DNA of 64,000 nt from Roseiarcus sp963758335 (GCA_963758335.1 CAVWVF010000002.1:1178001-1242000); one strand, 5' to 3'. Shown: positions 1 to 9,409, counted from the stretch's first letter. Translations and numbers: made by a program. Notes: generated by a model from the sequence alone, not told the origin.

Positions 1-1506
1 GAAACTTAATTGACGCGATCGCCAGACAATTTGAACATTCTAATCCTAATGCAACGCTTGCAGATCTCGACGAATTTCTGCGCGCAAAGGCTAAGGAATG
101 GGCGGCTTCGGGAGCGGATAACTTCACTTAACAAACATGATACCGCCTTAACTGAGCTCAAAGACGCGGCGTCCAGTGCGTTGGCTCGGGGAGACTTGGA
201 TGCTGTTGACATACTAGTGGCAGAGGCTGATAAAATTCAACTGCAAAATAGAACCTTGGAAGAACTGAGGAAACATTCAAATTTTGGAATCGTCCGAGGT
301 GATATTAGCTTGCTAAAAGATAATTACAAAGACGCCTTCAAACACTATAAGGACGCAGCTGAACTATTCAGAATAATTGATGAAGCTGAAATGATCAATG
401 TACTGGATTCAATAGTCGAACGTTTGTATGAGAGCGGTAGAAGATCTATTGATTCGTATTTTGGTATCGCGATCGAATAGCTACAAATTGCACTCGACAC
501 ACGCACGGTCGTAGACAGCCCACAACTGTCTGGAGAGATACACTACAAATTGAGTTTACTGTACCGCAATGCGGCCGAAAGGCGCGAAAGCGATCAGTTC
601 ATTGTTTATCTGAATGATGCTATCGAACATTCACGTATGGCAATGGATAACTAATCAATTAAAACAAATGACATTAAACTTTGTTCTACAAATATAGCGT
701 TGGCAAATTGCCTTGGTGACAAATTTAACATAACAAGGAATCGCTAATCGCTTGAAGAGGCGGTAACATTACTGAAAGATGTGGAACTTAAATTGGAACA
801 AAGCGGAGAGCATATCGAATTTGGCACGCGCTTGTAATAACCTAGGCGTCATTCTGTATAAACTATCCTCTGTTGCGCCACCTAAATCACGAGAAGACGC
901 CCTGAAAGACGCTATACAAGCATACGATAGAGCAATAGGCGCGAGTCAAAGAGCTTCACTGGGCTAAAATTGGGGTCTGCCAATGTAAATATAGCGTATG
1001 CATTGATGGCTAGGGCTTCATCAAGCAAAACAGATTCCGTGGAAATAGATTTCATGAGACTACGAGCGATTGCGGAATATATTTCTGCAATTGAGACGTA
1101 TCCGTCCACATATTTTCCGTTCAGTTACGCTCAAGCCCACGGCGCACTTGGAAGCGCATTATTAGAACAGGCACGCCATTGTCCTTATGAATTAGTAGAA
1201 TTCTATCTTTTAAGAGCCATAACTTCTTTTGAAATATCAAGCGAAATTTTTACTGAAGATCAACATCCCGAGCGCTGGGCGGCCATGCAAATTCAACTAG
1301 GACTAATATTTGCTGTTCATTCGCAACTTGAGGACGTAATAGGAACCGATACAGACCAAGAGCAAGCAAAGTCTCATTTCGAAAATGCCTTGCGGGTGTA
1401 CACTTCCCTTAATTCAAAGGAACAAATCGACTATTGTAATGAGATGATTAGAAGAACGCAAGTAAAGCTGGACGGGCAAAAGGGCTCGCCGGGCGGACTC
1501 GCCTAA
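1..1506 (+). pseudogene. Decayed tetratricopeptide-repeat (TPR) protein, 5' end outside window
   Basis: The + strand holds a coding-like stretch broken many times. Bases 3-131 read as a helical segment (ARQFEHSNPNATLADLDEF, then LRAKAKEWA) that stops at a TAA. The reading moves to another frame near 105-115 (LRERITSLNKHDTALTELK) and runs to a TAG at 478-480. The same frame continues past that stop and past TAA codons near 652 and 745. It shifts again near 780-835 (ARACNNLGVILYKL) and again to the piece ending at 1506. Alanine-rich helical pairs with A-x-x-x-Y/F-x-x-A spacing are typical of TPR-like repeats. The segment is clearly AT-richer than the flanking DNA. The repeat family is inferred from pattern; any partner or N-terminal domain lies outside the window. 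The lesions include nonsense codons, so real decay is more likely than assembly error. Confidence 0.6.
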
Positions 1507-1585
1507 ATAATTGCAATATCACCATAACCCGACTTGAACACCTGAATTTCGCAAGTAGTTGATTGTGTTGGCGTTCTGGCGAAAT

Positions 1586-2377
1586 TCAAGTTGGCCTGGC
1601 ACTCCGCCTTGGGCGGCCGCGGTGTTTTCGGGGGGATTTGGACTGGGCTGGCGGCGGGGGACGGGCCTGGCGGGCGCGCGGCGGCAAGGCGATATGGGCG
1701 TGTTTGAAGAGGGCGCTTACGGTCGGCGCGGCATCGGTGCGCACGAGCCAATCGGCGCCGCGATGGCGGATGAGCATCTGTTGCAGACGATCGAGATCGC
1801 GCAAGAGATCCTTCCATTCCGGAACGAGGCCGGCTTCGCGCATGAGGTCGTCGAGGCGCTTCTGCATTGCGAGCGCCAGGAATGAGCAGAAGACATGGCC
1901 GCGGATGGCGGCGTCGGAGGAATGGAAGATCGGCCGCGTGCGCATGATCGCCTTGGTTCGGCGGAAGAGGTCCTCGACAAGGAGAAGATCGCGATAGCGC
2001 AGGACCGCCTGAAGAGGAGTCAACTTCGCGTTCGTACGTAAGACGAAGATCCCGTCGAAGCGCGCCTCCTCGGCGAGCTTGCCGGCGTCGATCTCGAATG
2101 AGCGGGCGCCCTTGGCCCCGGCTTTGCGCAAATAGCGGCGATAGGCGGAATTGCCGATCAGCGCCTTGTCGTCCTTCTTCAGTTGCGCGTCGAGCGAAGC
2201 GACGATCGTTTCGCGCTCCTTGCGGTCGTTCTCCGCCTCCTCCTCGTTGCGGCAGACGACGTAACGAACGCCTTCGACCTTGACCTGCTTGACGAAGAGC
2301 TGCGTCTCCCCCGCCTTGCGCTCGACGGGGAGAGGGATGAATGGATCGTCGTTCTCGGGAATTACAGTGACACGCAC
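1586..2377 (-). pseudogene. IS1634-family transposase, C-terminal remnant
   Basis: The 263 codons match the C-terminal half of IS1634-type DDE transposases. The segment around YRDLLLVEDLFRRTKAIM, then RTRPIFHSSDAAIRGHVF, then CSFLALAMQKRLDD is the conserved end of the catalytic domain, carrying the last acidic residue. Full-length members are roughly 500-600 residues, so the first half, with the other catalytic Asp residues, is missing. The upstream edge lies near 2400, where sequence unrelated to a transposase begins. The tail after residue 225 is a low-complexity Pro/Arg stretch, probably read-through past the true end. No terminal repeats or target duplication could be seen. An inactive remnant; family call from memory of the motif, high confidence. 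Confidence 0.7.
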
Positions 2378-2559
2378 ATATATTCCGTTTTCTGGCGATC
2401 GTGGCTAGCGTGTCGTTGCCAGTCTGCCAGATAACGTCAGCGGAGGACTCTCATCGAGCGGGAAATATGCAAGCGCCCCTGGCATTCCCGGATGCACCCT
2501 AAAATGCTCCCACTCGTCCGACGATCGCCCGAAGCTCCACGCGGACGGAGACCGCCATG

Positions 2560-3011
2560 AGTTGGAACCCATCGCTCGGGTCCGAATGTCCGGTCGCCGT
2601 CGACGCCATCGAGACGCTGATCGTAATTCAAGCCGAACCACCGGCTTGCCGGCCGCGACCACCTGTCCCGGCTCCCCAAGCGTCTTGCACCGTTCCATCC
2701 GCGTCTGCCACCAGAACGGAATACGTCGTCTCGTTCTCAGCGACCCGCGCTTCGGCTTCGGCGGCGGCAAGCTGCGCCTCGGCAGTGTCCACTGCGGCCT
2801 TCGCCTGCTCGTAACGCTGTCGGGGAACCCATCCACTGCCGCGCAAAGTCGCGTATCGCCGTTCATCCACGCGCAACTGAACGACAGACGCGCGTATCGC
2901 AGCAGCGGCGTTTCGCTTCGTCGTCAGCGCAAGGCGGAGGTCGGTGTCGTCGATCCGCATCAGCGCCTGACCGGCCCCGACCTGCTGACCCGCGTCCACA
3001 AGCCGTTTCAC
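2560..3011 (-). pseudogene. RND/HlyD-type periplasmic adaptor fragment, frameshifted
   Basis: From 3011 downward the frame reads the lipoyl/hairpin core of a membrane-fusion protein: VDAGQQVGAGQALMRIDD (lipoyl half-motif), then a long alpha-hairpin region with ERRYATLRGSGWVPRQRYEQ and AKAAVDTAEAQLAAAEAEAR. After VADADGTVQD the homologous text continues in a second frame as LGEPGQVVAAGKPVVRL, so an indel lies near 2690. The signal peptide, the first lipoyl half and the whole C-terminal beta-barrel are missing, and no partner RND pump gene is present. In intact form such proteins link an inner-membrane pump to an outer-membrane channel. This is a leftover with no expected function. The end near 2560 is approximate. 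Confidence 0.55.
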
Positions 3012-3207
3012 GATCTTATATCAGCTTGGATTTAATCCGATCGCGGGACAGTTTGAGCTGCCTTTTTCCACGTTTGACTTTATACTTTATATAAGACGCA
3101 TTGAAGCCGCTCTTTGAGGGCAAGCGGGACTGATGTGGCTGATCCCGCCCGTCTTCTGTCTCCACGTTCGCGATTGTCTCCCACCCGATCTCGGCTAAAT
3201 TGTCGCG

Positions 3208-4077
3208 ATGCCGCGCCTCTTCCTCGCCGAGATTCGTCGTCGTGTCGTCATCGAAGCCCGACCGCTCGACGCCGCGACCGAAGCCGCCTTGAGAGCCGAT
3301 CCGCGCCCCGGCGCGAAGGCCATTCTGGATGCTGTCGCGTGGCGCCGCATGGAAAATCGCGCCGAGGGCCAGCGTCTGCGCCAGCTGTTGCGCTACGAAA
3401 GCGCCCTTTGGGCCACCGGCGTGCAGCATGTTGCCGGCGTTGATGAAGCCGGCATGAGCCCGCTCGCGGGGCCCGTGGCGGCCGCAGCGGTCGTGTTCAC
3501 ACCCGGATCGCGCATTCCGGGCGTCGATGATTCGAAGAAGCTCGATGCAGCAGCGCGAGATAAACTCGCGGCAGAGATCAGGACGAGGGCTGCCGCATGG
3601 TCGGTCGCATTCGCCGAGGTCGAGGAGATCGACACCATCAACATTTATTGGGCCGGGCTCCTTGCCATGCGCCGCGCCGTGGAGGGCCTTTCCCTGATGC
3701 CCCAGCACCTTCTTCTCGACGCGCGGCGACTCAAGGATCTCTCGATACCGCAGCAGTCCATCGTGAAGGGAGACAGCCTGAGCTTGACCATTGCGGCTGC
3801 CTCGATCCTGGCCAAAACCGCTCGGGATGCGCTCATGCACAAGCTAGATACGGAGTATCCGGGCTATGGCTTTGCCAAGCACAAGGGCTATCCTGTCCGC
3901 GAGCATCTGGCCGCGCTTGGGCGGCTCGGGGCCTCGCCCGTTCACCGCCGCTCCTTCGCACCGGTTCGGACGGTTCTTGGCCTGCCGCCGTTGCCGCCAT
4001 GGCCGAAGCCGGGTGAGACTTTGCAGACGATTGAGGACAACGCGCTAGGGTACAATGTCACCGTGGTCCCGGCTTGA
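3208..4077 (+). CDS. rnhB: Ribonuclease HII, long N-terminal form
   Basis: The 289-residue product cleaves RNA within RNA/DNA hybrids and starts removal of single ribonucleotides from DNA. The catalytic core starts near residue 73 (GVDEAGMSPLAGPV), giving the first Asp and Glu. A third acidic site is in LLLDARRLKDL and a fourth in ILAKTARDALM. The HKGYPVREH segment is also family-typical. The first 72 residues are an extension not found in the common form of about 200 residues. In the usual signature the DEAG is followed by R-G-P; here it is M-S-P, so the Arg of the junction-recognition loop is replaced. The start at 3208 is the first in-frame ATG after a stop-rich stretch; no strong Shine-Dalgarno is evident. 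It stands alone between broken genes. Confidence 0.85.
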   Translation: MPRLFLAEIRRRVVIEARPLDAATEAALRADPRPGAKAILDAVAWRRMENRAEGQRLRQLLRYESALWATGVQHVAGVDEAGMSPLAGPVAAAAVVFTPGSRIPGVDDSKKLDAAARDKLAAEIRTRAAAWSVAFAEVEEIDTINIYWAGLLAMRRAVEGLSLMPQHLLLDARRLKDLSIPQQSIVKGDSLSLTIAAASILAKTARDALMHKLDTEYPGYGFAKHKGYPVREHLAALGRLGASPVHRRSFAPVRTVLGLPPLPPWPKPGETLQTIEDNALGYNVTVVPA

Positions 4078-4162
4078 ACAGTGAGAGCGGTGGGAGAAAC
4101 CCTGATCGTGAAGCCTTGCTTCGAGGCTGACGCTGGGAAGATTGCGAGGAAAGAAATCGCTG

Positions 4163-5164
4163 CTAATTACACTCTTTTGTTGCTGCAAGGGGTGCGTTAG
4201 GTAGGATTAGGCTGTCGGCAACGTAGGAGAAGCCGTCCTTGACAGCTGATAGGCGCCCGTTTGAGACTGTTACCGCGATTGAGTTGGTTGCCGCTGAATC
4301 GTTTTTGACATCAGCGCAGTTCGAGATGTTGCCGTTGGAATCAGTCTTTACCAGCCATATCGATTTGTCGCCGCTGTTGAACTGGTTCGTGGAGCCCGCG
4401 GCGATGAACCCACCGTCGCTAGTCTGCTGGAAGGAGTGGAAGTACCGGTTGGAATACTGAACAACGGGACCGTAGATCTTGTTCCACTGCACGTTGCCAG
4501 CGGAACCTGTTTTGACGAGCCATGCTCTCTCGGTGTAGACCGTATTCTGAAAGTAGTAGCCGGCGAACGCGTATCCTCCGTCGGCTGTCTGCTGTACGCC
4601 TGTGATGTTTAGGTCGCTAATGTCCCCAGTTGGAAGAATGGTCCGGGCGAACTGTGCATTCCCGGTTGCATCGAGCTTCAACAGAAGCGCGTAGGATGTG
4701 TAGTTGGTTGCGTTTTGCGTGCTGACCGTCCCGCTGACAATAGCTCCGCCGTCAGAGGTTAAGGCTAGGGATTGGAAGTAGGCGTCTACTCGGTCTACTC
4801 CGGCAAAGTAGTCGCGCTGCCAGACCAGCGTTCCTGTCGAGTCAAGCTTGAAGACGGTGATTTCGGATTCCGTGTAAGAGGACGTGACAGCGTAGCTTAC
4901 CTCGCCCCGACAATGTAGCCGCCGTCTGCTGTCTGCCGGACTGAGTAGGCTGCGCTGTACTGACTGTTCGGGTCGACTGATACATGCGCCCACTGTAATT
5001 GTCCGGTGGAGTTCAATTTGACAATCCACGGATTGTAATTCTCGCCGGGCGCGATCGCGTATCCTACGAGGACAAATCATCCGTCATTTGTCTGTTGAAT
5101 GTCGAATGGCCAAGTCAGAGGGGACGAATAGGGAGTGGCGCTGGTGGCGAATAGCAGGTCGTTG
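4163..5164 (-). pseudogene. Beta-propeller-like repeat protein, truncated and frameshifted
   Basis: Tandem units follow the pattern QQTxDGGYxxxG...WLVKxDxxGNxxW, for example QQTADGGYAFAGYYF, QQTSDGGFIAAGST and WLVKTDSNGNISNCADV. Such units occur in secreted or surface beta-propeller-like proteins of archaea and bacteria. The continuous frame (stop at 4163) is good from about 4900 downward. Upstream the repeats go on in another frame (VRQTADGGYIVGA), so a one-base lesion lies near 4905-4915. One more unit contains an in-frame TGA where Gly is expected (near 5080). The homologous text stops near 5164, where the next gene, on the other strand, takes over. N-terminus and signal peptide are lost. 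No catalytic function is expected for this class. Confidence 0.6.
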
Positions 5165-6067
5165 GCCCATTGCCTGTCACGCTTCTACGCCATCTCCCAG
5201 ATCGAGTACTGCCGCAACTTCATCTTCAGGCGTCACTTTCCCATCCACAAGCTATTCGAGCGCAGCTGCGAACTCGGCCTGTGGCGGCTCAGCGCTGACA
5301 AGATCGCCACGATCTTCGGCAAGCGGGTCAGTCGCCGGATGCCTGGCAAGCTGGCCACGGTCATCGACCAGATCGAGCACGGCCATCATGTCTTCCGCGC
5401 CTACTTCAAGAGCGGCTTCCTCAAACAGTATGAGAAGTTCCTGACCTTTCTGCGCAACGAATTGGTCTCCAACAATCTCACCGACTTCGGCCTGCTTAAG
5501 GGGCTCGACCATCTCGATGCCGTGCGGACCACCTTCCAGCTGATCACGGATCGCTTCGCCGGCTTCCAGGCCGAGTGGCTCAACGTGCATGTCGATTTCC
5601 CGCTGCTGCAGCGCCTCGCCCATCCGATCACGATCGGCGCGGTGCGTTATCCCGGCCTCAAGATCCACGAGCCGCGCATCATCCGCCTGTTCGAGGTCCT
5701 CCTGCATGGCGGTCCTCAGATCGGCGGCTGGACGGCCCGGCAGATCCATCAAGCCGTCCTCGACACCTTCGACCTCTCTGAGAAGACCTACCGCCTGAAC
5801 CAGCTCCGCTACGACTTGCGCAAGCTCAAGGGACACGGCCTGATCGAGCGCGACGGCGCGCGCTACGCCTACCGGCTCTCACCCAAGGGCGTCCAAGTCG
5901 CCCTCCTCTTCCTCTTCTTCCACAAGCGCCTGTGCGGCCCCCTCGCCAACAGCCGCTTCCATCACCGGCCGGACCCGCAACACCGTCCAGACAGCCGGCT
6001 CGAAGCCGCCTATCACCGCGCCGACACCGCCATCCAACGCGTCGTCGATCTCTTGGCTGCAGCTTGA
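5135..6067 (+). CDS. Conserved protein of unknown function, probably 5'-truncated, winged-helix-like C-terminal half
   Basis: The frame of 310 codons is good coding sequence from about residue 14 (LSRFYAISQIEYCRNFIF) to the stop. I recognise it as a family widespread in bacteria but cannot name its function. Residues about 190-260 (ARQIHQAVLDTFDLSEKTY, RYDLRKLKGHGLIERDG, RYAYRLSPKGVQVA) look like a winged-helix DNA-binding fold; the rest is helical with no catalytic motif I can see. The first 10-13 residues overlap, on the opposite strand, the end of the repeat pseudogene, so the apparent GTG start at 5135 is likely accidental and the true N-terminus lost. The low-complexity tail after residue 275 is rich in Arg, His and Pro. 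It may be linked to mobile DNA, but no element ends were found. Confidence 0.45.
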   Translation: MALVANSRSLAHCLSRFYAISQIEYCRNFIFRRHFPIHKLFERSCELGLWRLSADKIATIFGKRVSRRMPGKLATVIDQIEHGHHVFRAYFKSGFLKQYEKFLTFLRNELVSNNLTDFGLLKGLDHLDAVRTTFQLITDRFAGFQAEWLNVHVDFPLLQRLAHPITIGAVRYPGLKIHEPRIIRLFEVLLHGGPQIGGWTARQIHQAVLDTFDLSEKTYRLNQLRYDLRKLKGHGLIERDGARYAYRLSPKGVQVALLFLFFHKRLCGPLANSRFHHRPDPQHRPDSRLEAAYHRADTAIQRVVDLLAAA

Positions 6068-6603
6068 TCGCGCCGCGCCCCAATGACAATGTTCAACTCG
6101 TCTTGTCTATGATCCCTCAGGTAAGAATCTAACAAGATGGAACCGCGGGCAAAACCCAGTGCGCGGATTTTTTCGAATGCCACGAACAGTTCCTCCTCGG
6201 TGGGTCAGCGAGAGGCGCTGATTTCGCATCCGGTATAGGAACACCCGCGTTCTCCGATTTATTCGATTTGAAAGTTTCAGGCTTCCTCGTATCCACGCCC
6301 AAGAGCCGCCGCGCCATCTCAGGGGGTCGGAGGGCCGCTCGCGGTGCGCGAGATGACGTCCACGCTGTCTCCATGCGGCGGATGAAGCCTTCCGTCAAAG
6401 GCGACGCGCGAGAGACTAGCTGCGCCTCCTCTTCCGGTTGCGCCTAATGAGTTTCTCGCCGCCTCGCCGATTTTTTATCGAATAGTGTTGATCGAGCGCG
6501 TGTTGAGGTGGGGCAAGACGACAATGGAATGTGAATGGCGTTAGCGCGCCAAGGCGCGGCCCGCGCTTCTTTGCGCGCCCTCGCTCCTCTGTGCGCGGCA
6601 CAC
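6068..6603. other. Intergenic region without a convincing gene
   Basis: About 530 bases. On the minus strand near 6132-6200 there is a short coding-like run (EEELFVAFEKIRALGFARG) ending in a stop, which may be the tail of a lost gene. The rest shows no good codon pattern in any frame. The last 120 bases before the HiPIP-like genes must contain their promoter, but no clear -35/-10 pair was identified. Confidence 0.4.
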
Positions 6604-6616
6604 AAGGAGTTTAGAC

Positions 6617-6883
6617 ATGCGCGATCTGCACGAGAATACCGGCCCTAGTCGGCGCACCGTTCTCATTGCGGCCGCAGCCGCAGCGCCGTTGCTCGCTCTG
6701 ACGCCGAGCGCCGATGCGGCGAAGAAGGTGTCACAGGGAGCAGCTCAATATCAGTCGGCGCCGAAGGGCGATCAATTCTGTGGCGATTGCGCCCATTTCA
6801 TCGCGCCGACCGCCTGCAAGCTTGTCGAGGGGAAGATCTCCCCAGGCGGCTGGTGCCGATTGTGGGCGAAGAAGGCGGGCTAG
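6617..6883 (+). CDS. HiPIP-like high-potential iron-sulfur protein with Tat signal (copy 1)
   Basis: An 88-residue precursor. The twin-arginine signal SRRTVLIAAAAAAPLLAL is followed by a small domain with four cysteines: FCGDC (two), TACKLV and GWCRLW. Cysteine spacing and the closing GWC fit high-potential iron-sulfur proteins, which carry one [4Fe-4S] cluster folded in the cytoplasm and exported by Tat to the periplasm, where they carry single electrons. The start is well placed: AAGGAG lies 7 bases before the ATG. The next gene is a near copy, so the pair is a tandem duplication probably transcribed together. No obvious electron partner gene is adjacent; the nearest cytochrome c in the window is at 15.7 kb. 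Family assignment is from motif and is fairly sure. Confidence 0.8.
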   Translation: MRDLHENTGPSRRTVLIAAAAAAPLLALTPSADAAKKVSQGAAQYQSAPKGDQFCGDCAHFIAPTACKLVEGKISPGGWCRLWAKKAG

Positions 6884-6895
6884 ATGGGGCGAGAC

Positions 6896-7162
6896 ATGCG
6901 AGATCTGCACGAGAAGCCCGGCCCTAGTCGGCGCACCGTTCTCATTGCGGCCGCGGGCGCCGCGCCCCTTCTAGCCGGAGTCGGCGGGTCCGACACGGCC
7001 CCGAAGGTGTCGCAGGACGTAGTCCACTATCAGTCGGAGCCGAAGGGCGACCAATTCTGCGCCGATTGCAAATCTTTCGTCGCTCCCACCACCTGCAAGT
7101 GGGTCGCGGGAGAGATCTCCCCAGGCAGCTGGTGCCGATTGTATAAGAAAAAGCCCGGGTAG
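6896..7162 (+). CDS. HiPIP-like high-potential iron-sulfur protein with Tat signal (copy 2)
   Basis: Paralogue of the gene 13 bases upstream, with the same first residues (MRDLHEKPGPSRRTVLIAA) and the same four-cysteine layout (FCADC, TTCKWV, SWCRLY). An ATG at 6884 also lies in frame, but 6896 aligns exactly with the start of copy 1 and the GGGGCG just before it can serve as Shine-Dalgarno, so 6896 is chosen. Differences cluster in the signal-peptide end and around the second cysteine pair; the last cysteine is preceded by Ser instead of Gly. Those changes could alter the redox potential of the cluster. Expected location is the periplasm after Tat export. Confidence 0.8.
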   Translation: MRDLHEKPGPSRRTVLIAAAGAAPLLAGVGGSDTAPKVSQDVVHYQSEPKGDQFCADCKSFVAPTTCKWVAGEISPGSWCRLYKKKPG

Positions 7163-7205
7163 AGAGCGTAGGCATGATCGGGACGTTCCGCACCCGGTCC
7201 CAAGA

Positions 7206-7224
7206 CAGACCTGCGGCCGGTCTG
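7206..7224 (+). terminator. Possible stem-loop after the HiPIP-like pair
   Basis: CAGACC and GGTCTG form a 6-bp stem around a 7-base loop, 44 bases after the second HiPIP stop codon. There is no U-run after it, so intrinsic termination is uncertain. Confidence 0.3.
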
Positions 7225-7273
7225 CGGGCAGTCCCGACATGTAAGCTGGAAGTGCCGTCAGATCAGTCTCAGA

Positions 7274-7905
7274 TCACACTTCGCGCGTCGCGGCGTCGGC
7301 TTCGTCAGCAAGCTCCTGCAACAGCTCGAAGAACTGCGAAGGCTGGCCGATGAACAGCCCCATCGCCGTCAGGAATTTGACCACTTTCATGGCGATTCCC
7401 TTTGTCTCGGTCGGCCGGATGATCGAACATTTGGGGAGCGATCGGCTGAGGAACGGGCACGGCTCCGGCATGATCAGGTTGGTGGTGAAGGTCTCTCCAT
7501 CAAAGGGAGGGGCGTTAAGGTTGGGAAACGTCAGCCCGTTCGTGGGATCGGTCAGCGGCACGGCATTGCCCGCCTTGTCCGACCAGGTTTGAAAGTGCAT
7601 CGTCTCGGTCGGGCCAATGCTGATCAGTATCCGGAGAACCTCCACGCTGGAGGCCCGCTGCGCGATCGCCGGGTAGAGGCTGTTGCCGCCTTGCTCGATG
7701 GTCGGCATGTGGAACGCCGCCGTGTTGGCGATGGCCTGAATGTGGGCGGAGGGGGTCAGGTCGGCGTCGCTTCTCGGGATCGCGGTATGGGGCCCTTTGA
7801 ACAAGTCCTGGACGTAAAAGCGGGTCGAGGTCGGGGTTGTTGGCGCTGCTGCGGTAGCGCGTCCACCAGCTCGTATCGAGGGTAAGCTGCATGAGATGGT
7901 GAGTC
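7274..7905 (-). pseudogene. Ferritin-like domain protein, frameshifted and truncated
   Basis: The C-terminal part (stop at 7274) reads continuously: FYVQDLFKGPHTAIPRSD, then AIANTAAFHMPTIEQGGNS, then SIGPTETMHFQTW. It resembles the exported ferritin-like proteins found in Proteobacteria, in which acidic and His residues on a helical bundle bind metal. Upstream of about 7820 the same protein continues in another frame (LDTSWWTRYRSSANNPD), so an indel lies near 7815-7825. The expected signal peptide and first helices are absent. The end FFELLQELADEADAATREV is a well-formed helix and probably the true C-terminus. The family call rests on overall resemblance and is moderate. Confidence 0.5.
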
Positions 7906-7959
7906 GCGGGTTCCCGCTCGATCCGGTCGCCCTGCTGCCCTGCAAAGCGCGAAATTGAT

Positions 7960-8100
7960 CCAGATTGGGTAAAACCCAAGCTTGTCGCGGAGGTCAAGTT
8001 CGCCGAATGGACGGATGCGGGAGAGATGCGCCAGCCCGCGTTTGTCGGTTTGCGTGAAGACAAGAGACCCGAGGACGTCATTTTGGAAAAAGCCGCTCAA
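7960..8100 (-). other. Unassigned coding-like fragment
   Basis: On the minus strand a short run with good codon pattern reads SGFFQNDVLGSLVFTQTD followed by LSRIRPFGELDLRDKLGFY. It is not in frame with the ferritin-like remnant. It may be the remnant of a separate lost gene. I do not recognise it. Confidence 0.25.
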
Positions 8101-8196
8101 CCGCCATCTTAGAGCCGTTACCGCGAAACCACCGGCGCATGACGGATGCTCGGCGAGCCGGAGTTGATTGGTGTGTCGCGTCCATGGCGCCGGCGC

Positions 8197-9309
8197 CTAT
8201 GCGTGAGCGTTTTGCTTGCCGGCGCGCCTCGCCAGCACTTCGTCGATGAAGTCGTCCATCCGCTTCGCGACTGCGCCGATGTCGTAGAGCGAGGCGACGC
8301 GGGCGCGGCCGGCGCGCGCGAGTTTCTCGCGAAGGTCGGGCGAATCGAGGAGGGAGGCGAGCCGGACGGCAAGGCCCTCGGAATCGGCCGGATTGGCCAT
8401 CTGGGCGTGCGGACCGCAGACTTCGGCGAGACCGCCGAGCCCGGAGGTGAGCAACGCGGCGCCGCTCGCGAGGGCTTCGAGGGCCGTGCGGCCGAAGGGT
8501 TCGGGCGTTTTCGTCATGACCATTGCGACGGCGGCCCGCTCCCAGGCCGCCTTGACCTCGGCGTAAGGCAGGTCCGTCTCGATCGTCACCCGCCCTTCAG
8601 TGGGCGCCGCGGCCTCGCGAAGCGCCTGCACGGTCTTGGGCTCCCTGTCGGTCGCCGACAGGATGAACCGAGCCCGCCAGTCGGGTCTCGACGGCAGGAG
8701 CCGCACGATCGCCGCCATGGCCTCGACATGGCCTTTGTCGTCGAGCGCGCGGCCGACGGAAAGGATCGTCTTCTCCTTGGGACCCGCGTCGGACCACGAG
8801 GCCATGTCGAGCCCGTTCGGCACCGCGCGCATCGGCCCCTGCGCCTTCGGGAAGTTCGCCAGAAACCGGTTGGCGCAATCCTCGCTCACGAAGGCCACTC
8901 CCGAGATGCGCCTGAGCTCAGCGTCGCGGACGATCCGCTTGAAGCGGCTCCTGGCCGCCTTCTCGTAAGCGTGGCTGTGCAGGATCACTGGCAGGCGAGC
9001 GACCGACGCGACAACCGAAGCGACCGGCAGGTGGTTCTCGACGATCGCAGCGTCGATCCCGCGTCGCCGCAGCATCCATCCGACGCTCCAGGCCTTGGCG
9101 AGATTTCCCCCGAAGGCGGCGTCGGGGACGGTCTCGATCGCGATCCCGTCGAACGGGTCTTCCACCTTCGGACAGACGACGAGCGTCGAGCGCGCGTAGC
9201 GGCTGTTGCGCACGAGGTCGCGCACGCAAAGTTCGACGGACGAGGCGAGGCGAGGCCCGAAATGGGCGTTTCGCAACAATACGTAGGCGATCGACGGGTC
9301 ACGCGCCAT
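8197..9309 (-). CDS. Glycosyltransferase family 4 (group 1) protein
   Basis: A 370-residue two-domain (GT-B) sugar transferase that uses a nucleotide-sugar donor. The C-terminal donor-binding half carries the family signature EPFGRTALEALASGAALL followed by SGLGGLAEVCG, with the Glu of the E-x7-E motif at both ends of the helix. Earlier, LSVGRALDDKGHVEAMAAI is the usual opening of the second domain. The N-terminal half lacks membrane segments, so the protein is probably cytoplasmic or peripheral and builds a surface polysaccharide or glycolipid; the acceptor cannot be told. The start at 9309 gives MARDPSIAYVLLRN, normal for the family. It is divergent from moaC with about 100 bases between, and no other polysaccharide gene is nearby. 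Confidence 0.85.
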   Translation of the reverse strand: MARDPSIAYVLLRNAHFGPRLASSVELCVRDLVRNSRYARSTLVVCPKVEDPFDGIAIETVPDAAFGGNLAKAWSVGWMLRRRGIDAAIVENHLPVASVVASVARLPVILHSHAYEKAARSRFKRIVRDAELRRISGVAFVSEDCANRFLANFPKAQGPMRAVPNGLDMASWSDAGPKEKTILSVGRALDDKGHVEAMAAIVRLLPSRPDWRARFILSATDREPKTVQALREAAAPTEGRVTIETDLPYAEVKAAWERAAVAMVMTKTPEPFGRTALEALASGAALLTSGLGGLAEVCGPHAQMANPADSEGLAVRLASLLDSPDLREKLARAGRARVASLYDIGAVAKRMDDFIDEVLARRAGKQNAHA

Positions 9310-9409
9310 GATCGGATTCGCTTACACTCGGCCCCGGCCGCCGACAATCGTCGCGGGCGCAATTGCCGAGCACGGCGAATTTTGCTTCAAGGGCAGCGAA
9401 AGGGTCGCA

